A stretch of 64,000 bases of DNA from Lachnospiraceae bacterium (lineage in GTDB: Bacteria > Bacillota > Clostridia > Lachnospirales > Lachnospiraceae), in the NCBI GenBank assembly GCA_021770345.1, contig JAETRD010000018.1, forward strand, positions 62,001 through 126,000, in the 5' to 3' direction. The position numbers were made by a program, and so were the translations under genes. Below are positions 25,178 through 34,615 of the stretch, in pieces. Positions within the stretch are counted from its first letter, which is position 1. Each line of letters begins with the position of its first letter. Under the pieces are notes generated by a model, which did no database searches, had not been told where the DNA came from, and saw only the letters and a program-made list of their open reading frames with translations.

Positions 25178-26149
25178 TTATTCCGTTTTCATCCGTTCCA
25201 TCAGCGCCCGCACTTCCGCTTCTTCCGGCATCACGCGCAGCGCCCCTTTTCTCGTGGTGACGATGGAAGCCGCCGCATTGGCAAAAGTCAGCATCCGCAT
25301 CAGCTTATCCGCATCGAAACCGGAAAGCCCGTACTGTAACACATGATGCAGACAGCAGGCGCCAAAGGTGTCCCCCGCACCCGTCGTCTCAATCGTCTCC
25401 CGCTGCAGAAACGGCGCGGCCTCTACCCTTACATCTTTATAATAAGCGCGGCTTCCCTCTTTTCCCATAGACAGCACAATCAGCGGAATCGCATACCGCT
25501 CTTTCAGATTGCGGACGCCGGCATCATAATCCGTCTCCCCGGTAAACCACAGAATCTCATTGTCGGAAATCTTTAAAACGTCACACTGCGACAGGCCGTA
25601 AGCCGTCTGTTCCCTGGCTTCCTCCAGAGAGTTCCACAACGGCTCCCTTATATTCGGGTCAAAGGAAATCACCGCCCCCGCTCCCTTCGCCGCCGCAATC
25701 GCTTTCTTTGTGGCATCGCGCACACCCTCATGCGTCATCGACAGCGTGCCGAAATGAAAGATTTTCGTATCCGCAAGCAGCTTAAGGTCCAGCTCATGCT
25801 CCGCAAGCATCATGTCCGCGCCCGGATTCCGGTAAAATGAAAAATCCCTGTCTCCGTCGGGATAAGTCTCCACAAACGCCAGTGTCGTGCGCACCGCATC
25901 ATCCATAATGAGATTGCCCGTATCAATCCCGATTTCCGCAAGCGCCCCGGCAAGGCGGCTGCCGAAAATATCTCTCCCCACCTTGCCGATAAACGCCGTT
26001 TTGTGCCCGAGTTTCGCGAGCATCGCAAGGACATTGCACGGCGCACCGCCGGGATTTGCCTCATAAATCGGATTTCCCTGCCCGCTCATCCCGTTTTCCG
26101 TAAAATCAATCAACAGCTCCCCCAAAGCCACTACGTCATACGTTTTCAT
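25178..26149 (-). CDS. Fructokinase (PfkB family)
   Basis: A 323-residue PfkB-family kinase: GELLIDFTENG at the N-terminus, NPGGAPCNVLAMLAKLG (substrate-binding signature 1), DPNIREPLW, and signature 2 TTGAGDTFGA with the catalytic Asp near residue 262. It resembles ScrK fructokinases, which turn fructose into fructose 6-phosphate. It is the last gene of the fructo-oligosaccharide operon and takes the fructose released by the GH32 enzyme just upstream, which enters unphosphorylated through the ABC importer. Confidence 0.9.
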   Translation of the reverse strand: MKTYDVVALGELLIDFTENGMSGQGNPIYEANPGGAPCNVLAMLAKLGHKTAFIGKVGRDIFGSRLAGALAEIGIDTGNLIMDDAVRTTLAFVETYPDGDRDFSFYRNPGADMMLAEHELDLKLLADTKIFHFGTLSMTHEGVRDATKKAIAAAKGAGAVISFDPNIREPLWNSLEEAREQTAYGLSQCDVLKISDNEILWFTGETDYDAGVRNLKERYAIPLIVLSMGKEGSRAYYKDVRVEAAPFLQRETIETTGAGDTFGACCLHHVLQYGLSGFDADKLMRMLTFANAAASIVTTRKGALRVMPEEAEVRALMERMKTE

Positions 26150-26185
26150 TCTATAACCCCGCTCCTTTCTTCGCGGTCGAAAATT

Positions 26186-27688
26186 TTAATTTTCGACCGC
26201 GCCTCCGTTCAGCTCATACTTCACGATATCCATCGTCACGTCCCCGTCCGCGTAAAAGGAGATTCCGTCCGCTGCAGAGCCCGTATACATCGTCACGGTC
26301 AGCACATGCTCGCCGTCATTTACAAAAATTTCCGCGCTGAATCTGTCAAGAATGATTCTCATCCTGAGCACCCCTCCCGCACTGTTCACGAGGCAGCGGC
26401 GCTGATGAATCAGCGCTCTGCGCGAGCCCGAAAACTTTCGGTCCACCTTGACAATGGACTCGTAGGGACGAAAACTGACGGACGTCTGGTATCTGTCATT
26501 CTGTGCAAACCGAACCGCAAATTTCCGGTAAATCTGTTCCGCGTCCGCCGGACGGATGCAAATCTCCATGTCAACTTTGCGCCCGTTTACGCCGTCAAGC
26601 CGGAGCACATCGGAGAAGGTGACATTTTCATACCGCACACATCCTGCGCGCAGACGTTCCAGCTCCCGCACGGGCCTCTGGTACAGACGCCCGTCTTTTA
26701 CCGAGAGTTCCCGGGGAAGACACATCTGGCCGAACCACGGCTGATCCGGCGTGTGCAGGTTGCAGGTATCCCAGTTCTGCATCCAGCCGATCATAATCCT
26801 TCTGCCGTCCGGCGCGAGAATCGTCTGCGTCGCATAAAAGTCGATTCCGTAGTCAATCGCCTGATTTTGCTCCTCCGCAAACGTCCCCGACTCCTCGTCG
26901 TAAGAGCCGATCAGGCAGAGCGTGCCGTTTCCGTTGTGATATTCGAAGCCCTGCGGCAGCATATCCTGCGGGCTGACAAGCAATACGGCTTTCCCGTCCA
27001 GCAAAAAGAAATCCGGGCACTCCCACATCCTGCCAAAACGCCCCTTGTTTGCCGCCAGTATCCCCTTATAATTCCAGTGTATCCCGTCGGGGCTGCCGTA
27101 GAAAAGCACCCGTCCGTCGCCCTCATCCGTGCAGTTTCCTATGACACAGCCATAAGTTCCGTCGGGATTCCGCCACATCTTCGGGTCGCGGAAATCAAAC
27201 CGGCTCCCTCCTTCGGGCAAATCCCTCCCCGTGATAACCGGATTTTGCGCACACTTCTCATAGTCCGTGCCGTCCCCGACCGCCAGACACTGCACCTGCA
27301 CGTCCCGCACGCTTCCGTCCGGCTGTGTCTGCCGCGAAACCCCGGTGTACATCAGAAGCTGCCTGCCGTCCGGCAGCGTCACCGCACTGCCCGAAAAGCA
27401 GCCGTCCCTGTCATATTCCGTATCCGGCGCCAGCGCCGCCGGGCGGTACTCCCAGTGCAGCAGATCCTTCGAGACCGCGTGTCCCCAGTGCATCGACCCC
27501 CAGTGCGAATCATAGGGATGATACTGGTAAAACAGATGATATTCCCCGTTGTACCAGGAGAAACCGTTGGGGTCGTTCATCCATCCCACGCGGGCGGACA
27601 GATGGAACTCCGGCCGCCTCTCTTTTCCGATTTTCTTTTCGGCCGTCTCCTCATATTTTCTTGCGTCACGCAAACTCTGACTTATCAT
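26186..27688 (-). CDS. GH32 beta-fructosidase (intracellular)
   Basis: A 500-residue family GH32 enzyme without signal peptide. ATG at 27688 (MISQSLRD) was chosen because GGAGG lies 6 bases before it; an ATG two codons earlier touches the site. The nucleophile motif is WMNDPNG, the transition-state stabiliser FRDPK, and the acid/base motif WECPD; the C-terminal beta-sandwich follows. It hydrolyses terminal beta-fructosyl bonds in sucrose or short fructans in the cytoplasm. It lies 17 bases after the binding-protein gene and 36 before the fructokinase, so import, hydrolysis and phosphorylation are encoded together. Confidence 0.92.
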   Translation of the reverse strand: MISQSLRDARKYEETAEKKIGKERRPEFHLSARVGWMNDPNGFSWYNGEYHLFYQYHPYDSHWGSMHWGHAVSKDLLHWEYRPAALAPDTEYDRDGCFSGSAVTLPDGRQLLMYTGVSRQTQPDGSVRDVQVQCLAVGDGTDYEKCAQNPVITGRDLPEGGSRFDFRDPKMWRNPDGTYGCVIGNCTDEGDGRVLFYGSPDGIHWNYKGILAANKGRFGRMWECPDFFLLDGKAVLLVSPQDMLPQGFEYHNGNGTLCLIGSYDEESGTFAEEQNQAIDYGIDFYATQTILAPDGRRIMIGWMQNWDTCNLHTPDQPWFGQMCLPRELSVKDGRLYQRPVRELERLRAGCVRYENVTFSDVLRLDGVNGRKVDMEICIRPADAEQIYRKFAVRFAQNDRYQTSVSFRPYESIVKVDRKFSGSRRALIHQRRCLVNSAGGVLRMRIILDRFSAEIFVNDGEHVLTVTMYTGSAADGISFYADGDVTMDIVKYELNGGAVEN

Positions 27689-27705
27689 ATTCATCCTCCC
27701 TGTCT

Positions 27706-29382
27706 CTATTCTGATTCCGCATAACGGTCGTATGCATTCTGATATACTTCCAGCAGCTTCTCCATACCGCACTTGTCTCTCAGATGTTTGATATAAGCCT
27801 CCCACTCTTCGTCGGAAGGTCCGCCGTTTTTAATCCACAGCCCTTCCTGCTCGGATACCGCGCTCTCGAAATTCGCCTTGTACCAGTCAATGTCATCAAG
27901 TTCCCTTCCGGTAAACACACAATCCACCGGATAAGTCGTCGTATCGTCCACATAGGGCATCCAGAATTCATATAAATCCGTCAGCCGTTCCACCGCGCGG
28001 TCCTCCATCCGGAATGTCGTCCGGTAGTAGTCGCTTAAAATCAGCTTCGGGCCCGCCACTTCGCATTCCCCTTTGAGCTCCCCCGAACTCTTGCCGTACT
28101 TTTCGCGGCTTTCTTCATCGGAAATACTCATCCACACGCCTTCTGCGTCCTGCTCCGTAAAGTAGGTGCCGATCGGCCCGTACTGGAGCTGCATGACATT
28201 TTCCGGCGCATACCACAAATCATAAAATTTTAACAGATTCGCGGGACTTTTGCACGCCTTTGTGATATTGAGCTGTCCGCTGTTGATTCCGCCGCCGGTC
28301 CGCACCGTGACACTGTGCGTCCCGTCCGGCCCGTCAAGAACCGGAAGAAACACATAATCTTTTGCATAATCGCCCATCAGCTCCTCGATGTACCACCACG
28401 TCGAAACGCCGACATAGCCCTGTGAACATTTCGATATCAGCTGCGTGTCGGTCTGGCTGAACATCTCGATATCCATCAGCCCTTCCTCATACCAGTCATG
28501 GAAATAGGTGAGCGCCTCCCGGTATGAATCCGTCGTGCACACAAATTCCACCGTGCCGTCGTCCCGCAGCACCAGGTCGTTGCAGACGTCATTCGGCCAG
28601 TTTGTGAATCCAAAACCCGCGTAAAAGATATTCTGTCCCCAGCACCACTGGTCAAATCCCGTGCTCATCGGAATCGTGCTGCCCGGCGCATTGCCGTAAT
28701 GAGTCGCGCTCATATCGTTGTCCTTAAATGCCGCAAGCGCCGCGTGCAGTTCGTCGAGCGTCGTCGGCACCTTTAGTCCCAGCGCATCGAGCCATGCCTT
28801 ATTAATCATCGAAAACTGCGGAACCGAATAAATGCTGTAATCCTCCTCTGTCCCGATGCCGGCCGTCCCCATGCGCTCCCCGGCCGGGAGACCGTAGATA
28901 TATCCGTCGTCCATTGTGATCGCGCTTCGGATATCCGGATTTTCCTCGAGAATTTTACTTAAGTTCGGCATATATTCCTCGGTCAGATACGGGGTCAGGT
29001 CGATAAATGTCCCGTCGTCCCCATAGCGCGAGATGTCATAGTTACTGAAACCGACACCCATAAAAGCGTCCGGCAGTTCATTTCCCGCAATCCGGATATT
29101 CACCTGCTCCGCCAGAGATTCGCTCATCGTCGTCCATTCCACCTGAATGCCTGCATCCTCCTGCATTTTGTTTAACACGACGTTGTCGTCATAGCCCGGA
29201 CTCAATGCGCTCTGCGCGCCCATAATCGCAAACTGCGTCTGTGACGTGTCGGGGTTTGCAACCCCCTTTTCGTGGTTTCCGTAATCCTTATCCCCGCATG
29301 CCGTCATGGCCAGCGCCAGACCGGCAATCAAAACACATGACACGAATCTCTTTCCGTTTTTATATCCTTTCCGCTCCCTCAT
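27706..29382 (-). CDS. Carbohydrate-binding lipoprotein (LplA/YtcQ type)
   Basis: A 558-residue family 1 binding protein with lipobox LAMTACGD near residue 29. The long form and segments such as ALSPGYDDNVVLNKMQEDAG, NELPDAFMGVGFSNYDI and LWYAPENVMQLQYGPIGTYF are typical of the binding proteins paired with LplB/LplC-type permeases. It is encoded after both permeases and before the GH32 enzyme. Its ligand is therefore probably a fructo-oligosaccharide or sucrose. No ATPase is in the operon; a shared MsmK-type ATPase encoded elsewhere would be needed. Confidence 0.88.
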   Translation of the reverse strand: MRERKGYKNGKRFVSCVLIAGLALAMTACGDKDYGNHEKGVANPDTSQTQFAIMGAQSALSPGYDDNVVLNKMQEDAGIQVEWTTMSESLAEQVNIRIAGNELPDAFMGVGFSNYDISRYGDDGTFIDLTPYLTEEYMPNLSKILEENPDIRSAITMDDGYIYGLPAGERMGTAGIGTEEDYSIYSVPQFSMINKAWLDALGLKVPTTLDELHAALAAFKDNDMSATHYGNAPGSTIPMSTGFDQWCWGQNIFYAGFGFTNWPNDVCNDLVLRDDGTVEFVCTTDSYREALTYFHDWYEEGLMDIEMFSQTDTQLISKCSQGYVGVSTWWYIEELMGDYAKDYVFLPVLDGPDGTHSVTVRTGGGINSGQLNITKACKSPANLLKFYDLWYAPENVMQLQYGPIGTYFTEQDAEGVWMSISDEESREKYGKSSGELKGECEVAGPKLILSDYYRTTFRMEDRAVERLTDLYEFWMPYVDDTTTYPVDCVFTGRELDDIDWYKANFESAVSEQEGLWIKNGGPSDEEWEAYIKHLRDKCGMEKLLEVYQNAYDRYAESE

Positions 29383-29402
29383 CCTTCATTTCCTTTCTGC
29401 GA

Positions 29403-30311
29403 TCAGCCTTTCACCGCGCCTGCCATAAACCCTTTCTCAAAATATTTCTGCACAAACGGATAGATTACCAGCATCGGCAGCGCCGCTATGATAATCGACG
29501 AAAACTTAATCATCTCCGTCATCTTATTCAGCTCGGCGAAACCGCCGGAAATCATGCTGGCCTGGCTCGCGCTGGCCGAACTCTTAATCAGTATGTTCCG
29601 CAGCACAAGCGGCAGCGGCGCCTTATCCGGCGACGGCAGGTAAATCATCGACGTAAACCAGTCATTCCAGTACGCAACCATACTGAACACAACCATGACC
29701 GCCATAATCGAACGGCTTAAGGGCACCACGATTTTGATAAATGTCGTCCACTTTGACGCGCCGTCTATGTCCGCAGCCTCGATCATTTCCTTCGGTATAC
29801 TGTTCTCAAAGAAATTTCTCATGATAATCATATTTCCGACCGCAACGCCGCCCGGAAGGAACAGCGCCCACATGCTGTTGATCAGCCCCGTCTCCTTCAC
29901 GATCAGGTAAGTCGGTACCATGCCGCCTCCGAAATACATCGTGATAATGAAAAAGATGCTGAAAAACTTTCTGCCCGGCAAATCCTTCACGCTTAACGGA
30001 TACGCGGTCAAATAGAGCATGACAACGGAAAATACCGTTCCGATTACCGTGTATTTCACGCTGTTGAAAAGGCCGGTCAGAATATTGTCGTCGGCAAATA
30101 CCGCTTTATACCCGTCGAGCGTAAACTGACTCGGCAGAAGAAACGTCTTGCCCGCAAATACGTCATACGGGTCCGATACGGATGCGACCAGCACATAATA
30201 CAGCGGATACGCGACTATCACCAGAATCAACACACAGAATATGACAAGAACAATGTCACTGCTTTTTTCGGAAAGCCCCGTGGGCTTTCTCGATATTGTA
30301 TTCGCTTTCAT
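29403..30311 (-). CDS. Carbohydrate ABC permease, LplC/YtcP type
   Basis: A 302-residue permease with six membrane helices. The conserved cytoplasmic EAA loop reads EMIEAADIDGASKWTTFIKIVVPLS (two parts, about residues 196-220), and the protein ends in FVQKYFEKGFMAGAVKG, the usual end of this family. It is encoded 10 bases after the LplB-type permease and pairs with it to form the membrane channel for the fructo-oligosaccharide importer. Confidence 0.92.
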   Translation of the reverse strand: MKANTISRKPTGLSEKSSDIVLVIFCVLILVIVAYPLYYVLVASVSDPYDVFAGKTFLLPSQFTLDGYKAVFADDNILTGLFNSVKYTVIGTVFSVVMLYLTAYPLSVKDLPGRKFFSIFFIITMYFGGGMVPTYLIVKETGLINSMWALFLPGGVAVGNMIIMRNFFENSIPKEMIEAADIDGASKWTTFIKIVVPLSRSIMAVMVVFSMVAYWNDWFTSMIYLPSPDKAPLPLVLRNILIKSSASASQASMISGGFAELNKMTEMIKFSSIIIAALPMLVIYPFVQKYFEKGFMAGAVKG

Positions 30312-30321
30312 CCCGCACCTC

Positions 30322-31266
30322 CTACACGAAACTTGTATCCTTCGATATCTTTCCTGCTATTTTGTTTACCGCAATCAGCAGTATAATGTTTATCACTGTG
30401 TTAAACAGTCCGACCGCGGTCGAATAACTGTACTTGGCGTGCTCGATACCCTGCTGATAGACATAGACCGCGATGACATCGCTCGCCGCCTTGTTCAAAT
30501 CGGTCTGTAACAGCCAGACCTTCTCAAACCCTACATTCATCAGTCCGCCGACGCTCATGATCAGGTTGAGCACCATGACGGAGGACAACTCCGGGATATC
30601 AATATGCCGGATTCTCTGGAACAGCGATGCCCCGTCAACCTTTGCCGCCTCATAGAGCGAGGTATCGATATTGGCCAGCGTCGCCATGTAAACAATGATC
30701 CCCCATCCCGCATCCTGCCAGATCCCCGAGGCAATGTAAATCGTTCGAAATGCCGCCGACTCCGTGAGGAAGTCAATCGAAGTTCCCGCGATCAGATTAA
30801 TCAGTCCGCCCGACGGGCTCAAAAAGATGCGGAGCATACCGCAGATAACCATCGTCGAGATAAAATGCGGTGCGTAGAGCACGGTCTGCGTCATTCGCTT
30901 AAACCGCTGGAAACGCAGCTGATTCATCATCAGCGCGAGAATGATCGGAATCGGAAATCCCCACAGCAGACTGTAAAAGCTCAGCAGCAGCGTATTTTTG
31001 ATCATCCTCCAAAATGTCGGCGCCGAAAAAAATCTCTGGAACCATTCCAGTCCAATCCATTCGCTCCCCATAAATCCCCGGCTGGCCTTGTAATCCCGGA
31101 ATGCAATCTGTATGCCGTACATGGGTATGTACTTGTATATGATTGTCAATACCACCGGAACCAAAAGCATCAGATATAACTGCCAGTTATCCAGTATCCG
31201 CCGTTTCAGCGATTTACCGCCCGTCGGCCGCGCCAGGGCGGCCGCTGCCGTTTTGCCTCTGCTCAT
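30322..31266 (-). CDS. Carbohydrate ABC permease, LplB type
   Basis: A 314-residue permease starting MSRGKTAAAALARP. A cytoplasmic N-terminus leads to LYLMLLVPVVLTIIYKYIPM, then GIQIAFRDYKASRGF, and the EAA loop YEAAKVDGASLFQRIRHID sits near residues 215-235. It is the first gene of the fructo-oligosaccharide operon, read divergently from the LacI-type regulator. AAAGGAAGGAG precedes the ATG. Confidence 0.92.
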   Translation of the reverse strand: MSRGKTAAAALARPTGGKSLKRRILDNWQLYLMLLVPVVLTIIYKYIPMYGIQIAFRDYKASRGFMGSEWIGLEWFQRFFSAPTFWRMIKNTLLLSFYSLLWGFPIPIILALMMNQLRFQRFKRMTQTVLYAPHFISTMVICGMLRIFLSPSGGLINLIAGTSIDFLTESAAFRTIYIASGIWQDAGWGIIVYMATLANIDTSLYEAAKVDGASLFQRIRHIDIPELSSVMVLNLIMSVGGLMNVGFEKVWLLQTDLNKAASDVIAVYVYQQGIEHAKYSYSTAVGLFNTVINIILLIAVNKIAGKISKDTSFV

Positions 31267-31314
31267 ATCCTTTCTCCTTCCTTTTCATCGTTGTTTCCTG
31301 TTCATACATGTTCG

Positions 31315-31504
31315 TGAAACGTTATTTCTTTGTTATCCTGAGTCTAGCACCTTTTTATCCGGTTCGTCAATACGATTCTCGCTGTTTTTCAGCATATTGA
31401 ATGCTTTTCGCTCTTTTGCACGAATTTATTTATGCATTTTTGTGATATATTTACATGAAAATACATGTAACGTTTCATACATATGTCATTTTTATTTCAT
31501 GAAA
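31315..31504. promoter_or_regulatory. LacI-type operator sites in the divergent control region
   Basis: The 332-base gap between the importer operon and the regulator holds no gene. It carries TGTAACGTTTCA at 31466-31477, one mismatch from the LacI/CcpA-type palindrome TGAAACGTTTCA, a half-matching TGAAACGTTATT at 31315-31326, and a perfect palindrome TTTCATGAAA at 31495-31504. The first copy lies near where the minus-strand operon promoter should be, so repression by the divergent LacI protein is likely. CcpA could also bind. Confidence 0.6.
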
Positions 31505-31532
31505 CATACCGTCAGCGAACAGGGAAACTCTG

Positions 31533-31561
31533 TTTACAAGATACCCTGCCTGTCTTATAAT
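31533..31561 (+). promoter_or_regulatory. Promoter of the LacI-type regulator gene
   Basis: TTTACA (31533-31538), exactly 17 bases, TATAAT (31556-31561). The gene's ATG follows 37 bases after the -10, with AAGGAG at 31587. Confidence 0.75.
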
Positions 31562-31598
31562 ATAGCTAAAAACGAATGTAAGTTTAAGGAGATTCGGC

Positions 31599-32591
31599 AT
31601 GAAAAAGCAAAGCTTTGCCCCGACAATGAAAGATGTGGCAAAAGAAGCCGGTGTGGCGCTCGGCACGGTATCGAAAGTGGTAAACGGCCTGCCGGTCGGC
31701 GATTCCTACCGGGTACGCGTGGAGGACGCCATCCGGAAACTGAACTATCAGGTCAACAGCTACGCGCAGGGACTGAAAGCCGGCAAAACCTATACGGCTG
31801 CCCTCCTGATTCCCAATACGATAGACCCGTTTTTTGCCGCAGTCGCTTACCATATCAATATCGCGCTTATCAAAAGGCAGTACCGGATGCTTCTGTGCTG
31901 CACCGATTATGACCCGAGACAGGAGCAGGAATATGTCGTGATGGCACAGCAGAATAAAGTAGACGGCATCATCGGCCTGACCTACAACCCCGGACTCATC
32001 GTGGAAGAAAACACGCCCTTTGTCGCGATTGATCGTCCCATGGGGCCTAAAATCCCCTGCGTTGCCTGCGACAATTTCGGCGGCGGCCAGCTGGCGGCGG
32101 AAAAACTCGCCGATCTCGGCTGTAAGCACGTCGCGTTTCTGCGCGTCGGCTCCTCCCTTGACAACGAGCCAAACAAGCGCAAAGCCGGCTTTGAGAACGG
32201 ATGCCTGTCCCGCGGGCTGTCCTGTGAAATGAAAATCATAAACGACGGGGCCCCTTACGAAGAATTCGAAACATTTCTATCCGAACATATCCGCGACGGC
32301 AAATTGGCTTTCGACGGTATCTTCTGTGTCACGGACCGCCTTGCCTGGCTCGTGTTGGGCACGCTGCGCAGGCTCGGACAGCGGGTTCCCGAGGATGTAC
32401 AGCTCATCGGCTTCGACGGCATACGCGCGTTCGGCAGCATCGACTATCACTGCTCGACCATCGTCCAGCCCATCTCCGACATTGCGGAGATGTGCGTGGA
32501 CCTTCTTCTGCGCGAAAGCGCGCTTGCAAAGCCGCCGTTAGTCTGCCTGCCTGTGACCTACGCGTACGGCGGAACCACGCGGGAACCCTGA
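31599..32591 (+). CDS. LacI-family repressor of the fructo-oligosaccharide operon
   Basis: A 330-residue regulator. The N-terminal helix-turn-helix reads MKDVAKEAGVALGTVSKVVN (from residue 10) followed by the hinge region VRVEDAIRKLNYQVN. The C-terminal part is a periplasmic-binding-protein-like sensor (TYTAALLIPNTIDPFFAAV; FDGIFCVTDRLAWLVLG; VQLIGFDGI). It is divergent from the permease genes with LacI-type palindromes between, so it most likely represses them until a fructoside or phosphorylated fructose binds. Its 3' end overlaps the convergent MATE gene by 54 bases. Confidence 0.9.
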   Translation: MKKQSFAPTMKDVAKEAGVALGTVSKVVNGLPVGDSYRVRVEDAIRKLNYQVNSYAQGLKAGKTYTAALLIPNTIDPFFAAVAYHINIALIKRQYRMLLCCTDYDPRQEQEYVVMAQQNKVDGIIGLTYNPGLIVEENTPFVAIDRPMGPKIPCVACDNFGGGQLAAEKLADLGCKHVAFLRVGSSLDNEPNKRKAGFENGCLSRGLSCEMKIINDGAPYEEFETFLSEHIRDGKLAFDGIFCVTDRLAWLVLGTLRRLGQRVPEDVQLIGFDGIRAFGSIDYHCSTIVQPISDIAEMCVDLLLRESALAKPPLVCLPVTYAYGGTTREP

Positions 32592-33908
32592 AAAAAGGGC
32601 TATCCCCACCGCGTCCGCTAAAAACCATCCGATCGGCACCGACACCCAGATTCCCGTCACACCGATTTGGGGCACCGCGGAAAGCGCATACGCCAGCCCG
32701 ACGCGGGTCCCGAGTGAAATCACCGTCAGCACCACCGATACCGCCGGCCGCTCAACGGCGCGAAAATATCCGTAAAATAAAAACAAAAACCCGATCAGGC
32801 AATAAAATGCGCCCTCCACCCGCAGGTACTGCACGCCCGCAGCGAGCACTGCCGTCTCCTCCGGCCTGATAAAAATAAGCAGCAGGTTTTCCGCAAAAAT
32901 CCAGACTCCCGCCGATATCACAAGACAAAACAGCAGCGTACAGCACGCTGCGCTGCGGATGCCCTTTTTGATGCGCTCCCCTTGCCCTGCCCCGTGATTC
33001 TGCGCCACAAACGTGGAGAACGCGTTTCCGAAATCCTGCACCGGCATGTAGGCAAACGAATCAATCTTTACCGCCGCCGCAAAGGCCGCCATAACGACCG
33101 CTCCGAAGCTGTTGACAAGCCCCTGCACCAGCAGAATCCCGAAATTCATCACCGACTGCTGCACGCTTGTCAGAAATGACAGATGAAACAGCTCCTTCGC
33201 CACGGAAGCATCCCATTTTCGGTATTCCGGCTGTACCCGAAACTCCGGAAATTTTGCTGCCGTGTATACGCTGATTCCAATCCCGGCGAAAATCTGCGCC
33301 AGAACCGTGGCCTCCGCCGCTCCAACTACGCCGCGGCCAAGCACGAGCACAAACAAAATATCCAGAAAAATATTGCCGACGGCCGAGACCGCGAGAAACA
33401 GCAGCGCCGCCGCGGAGTTCCCCACCGCGCGCTGAATCGACGCAAAATAATTATACAGAAAAATAAAGCCAATCCCCCAGAACACTGTCCAAAGATAGCT
33501 GCGCATCATCGGATAGACCTCCGCCGGCACCGAGAGGAACCGCATAATCGGATCCAGCCCGAGAAATACCGCCCCGTTCAGCAGCAGCGTCAACCCTCCG
33601 ATCAGCAGGAATGAAAGAAACACGCCCTGCTGCATCCGCCCCTGATTGCGTTTCCCGTAATATACGGAGATCATCGTTCCGCTGCCCATGCAAAGCCCCA
33701 GCAGAATCGAATTTAAAAATGTCATCAGCGTGTAGGACGAACCCACCGCCGCGAGCGCTTCCTTTCCGATATAACGCCCCACGATCAGCGTGTCCGCGAT
33801 ATTGTATACCTGCTGCAGCAGATTTCCGAGCATCATCGGAAATGCAAAGCGCAGCAGCGCCGGCGTGATGCCACCCCGGGTCAGATCGTTTGTTTTTGGA
33901 TGTGCCAT
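32538..33908 (-). CDS. MATE-family multidrug or sodium-coupled exporter
   Basis: A 456-residue, 12-helix transporter. N-terminal LTRGGITPALLRFAFPMMLGN, QQVYNIADTLIVGRYIG and the mid-protein QDFGNAFSTFVAQNHGAGQ are hallmarks of the DinF/NorM-type MATE family. It exports cationic or other small molecules in exchange for H+ or Na+; the substrate is unknown. ATG at 33908 is the first good start, but the GGAG site is about 13 bases away, longer than usual. The C-terminal 18 codons run antisense inside the end of the LacI-type gene. Confidence 0.88.
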   Translation of the reverse strand: MAHPKTNDLTRGGITPALLRFAFPMMLGNLLQQVYNIADTLIVGRYIGKEALAAVGSSYTLMTFLNSILLGLCMGSGTMISVYYGKRNQGRMQQGVFLSFLLIGGLTLLLNGAVFLGLDPIMRFLSVPAEVYPMMRSYLWTVFWGIGFIFLYNYFASIQRAVGNSAAALLFLAVSAVGNIFLDILFVLVLGRGVVGAAEATVLAQIFAGIGISVYTAAKFPEFRVQPEYRKWDASVAKELFHLSFLTSVQQSVMNFGILLVQGLVNSFGAVVMAAFAAAVKIDSFAYMPVQDFGNAFSTFVAQNHGAGQGERIKKGIRSAACCTLLFCLVISAGVWIFAENLLLIFIRPEETAVLAAGVQYLRVEGAFYCLIGFLFLFYGYFRAVERPAVSVVLTVISLGTRVGLAYALSAVPQIGVTGIWVSVPIGWFLADAVGIALFSGFPRGSAVRVGHRQAD

Positions 33909-33938
33909 GACAATCGGTACGCTCCTTTCCTCATCCCT

Positions 33939-33967
33939 ATTTAACCATGCATCCGCAGAATTTTCAA
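33939..33967 (-). promoter_or_regulatory. Promoter of the MATE gene
   Basis: On the minus strand TTGAAA (33967-33962), 17 bases, TTAAAT (33944-33939), placing the transcript start near 33932, about 25 bases before the ATG. Confidence 0.55.
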
Positions 33968-34010
33968 GCCGGCCGGCATGCCGGAGCCGTTTTTGCACAG
34001 GCACGAAACC

Positions 34011-34038
34011 TTTACACCGCACGCAAAGCATGCTATCA
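34011..34038 (+). promoter_or_regulatory. Promoter of the kinase-acetyltransferase pair
   Basis: TTTACA (34011-34016), 16 bases, TATCAT (34033-34038). The ATG at 34061 follows within 23 bases, with AAAGGAA between. Confidence 0.6.
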
Positions 34039-34060
34039 TCATTCATACGAAAGGAACCAA

Positions 34061-34615
34061 ATGACAATGAAACATGTGATACATATCTACGGAGCTTCCG
34101 GCTCAGGAACTTCCACGCTCGGCCGGAAAATATGTGATGAGCTGGGCTGGCGATTTATGGATGCCGATGACTATTACTGGCTGCCGACAAATCCCCGCTA
34201 TACCGCAAAACGGGACAAATCAGAGCGTCTTGCGCTCATGAAACAGGATATACAGGCTGCGGACCATGCGGTTCTCGCCGGTTCCCTCGTCGGTTGGGGC
34301 GACGAACTGATTCCGCTGTTTTGCCTTGCTATCCGTGTCGTGACAGCTACCGATATCCGCATTGCCCGCATACGGGAGCGGGAATACAAAAAATTCGGAA
34401 GCCGCATTGAACCCGGAGGGGATATGTACCTGCAGCACATGGATTTTCTTGCCTGGGCTGCCGGTTATGACAACGGCGACATGGCGACGAGAAGCAGACG
34501 TCTGCACGATGAATGGCAAAAGCTGCTCCCGTGTCCGTGCATTACCGTAAACGGAGCGCAGGAGATCAACGATATGTATAAGGAGGTATCCCCATGGTTA
34601 TATACAGAAATTTGA
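34061..34615 (+). CDS. Small P-loop nucleoside/adenylate-kinase-like ATPase
   Basis: A 184-residue AAA/P-loop protein. The Walker A motif GASGSGTSTLG is at residues 10-20, followed by DADDYYW (about 35-41), a common substrate-site feature of small kinases, and RxxR-type basic residues in IRIAREREYKKFG. Initiation could also be at the second ATG (34067). Relatives are annotated as adenylate kinase-like or shikimate kinase-like proteins of unknown substrate. It overlaps the next gene by 22 bases, so the two are translated together; the acetyltransferase may act on the same small molecule. Confidence 0.7.
   Translation: MTMKHVIHIYGASGSGTSTLGRKICDELGWRFMDADDYYWLPTNPRYTAKRDKSERLALMKQDIQAADHAVLAGSLVGWGDELIPLFCLAIRVVTATDIRIARIREREYKKFGSRIEPGGDMYLQHMDFLAWAAGYDNGDMATRSRRLHDEWQKLLPCPCITVNGAQEINDMYKEVSPWLYTEI

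Noticed and set aside
26003-27724. A 573-codon open frame on the plus strand
   Set aside because: It is antisense to the GH32 and fructokinase genes, whose motifs are certain. No ribosome site or domain is seen.
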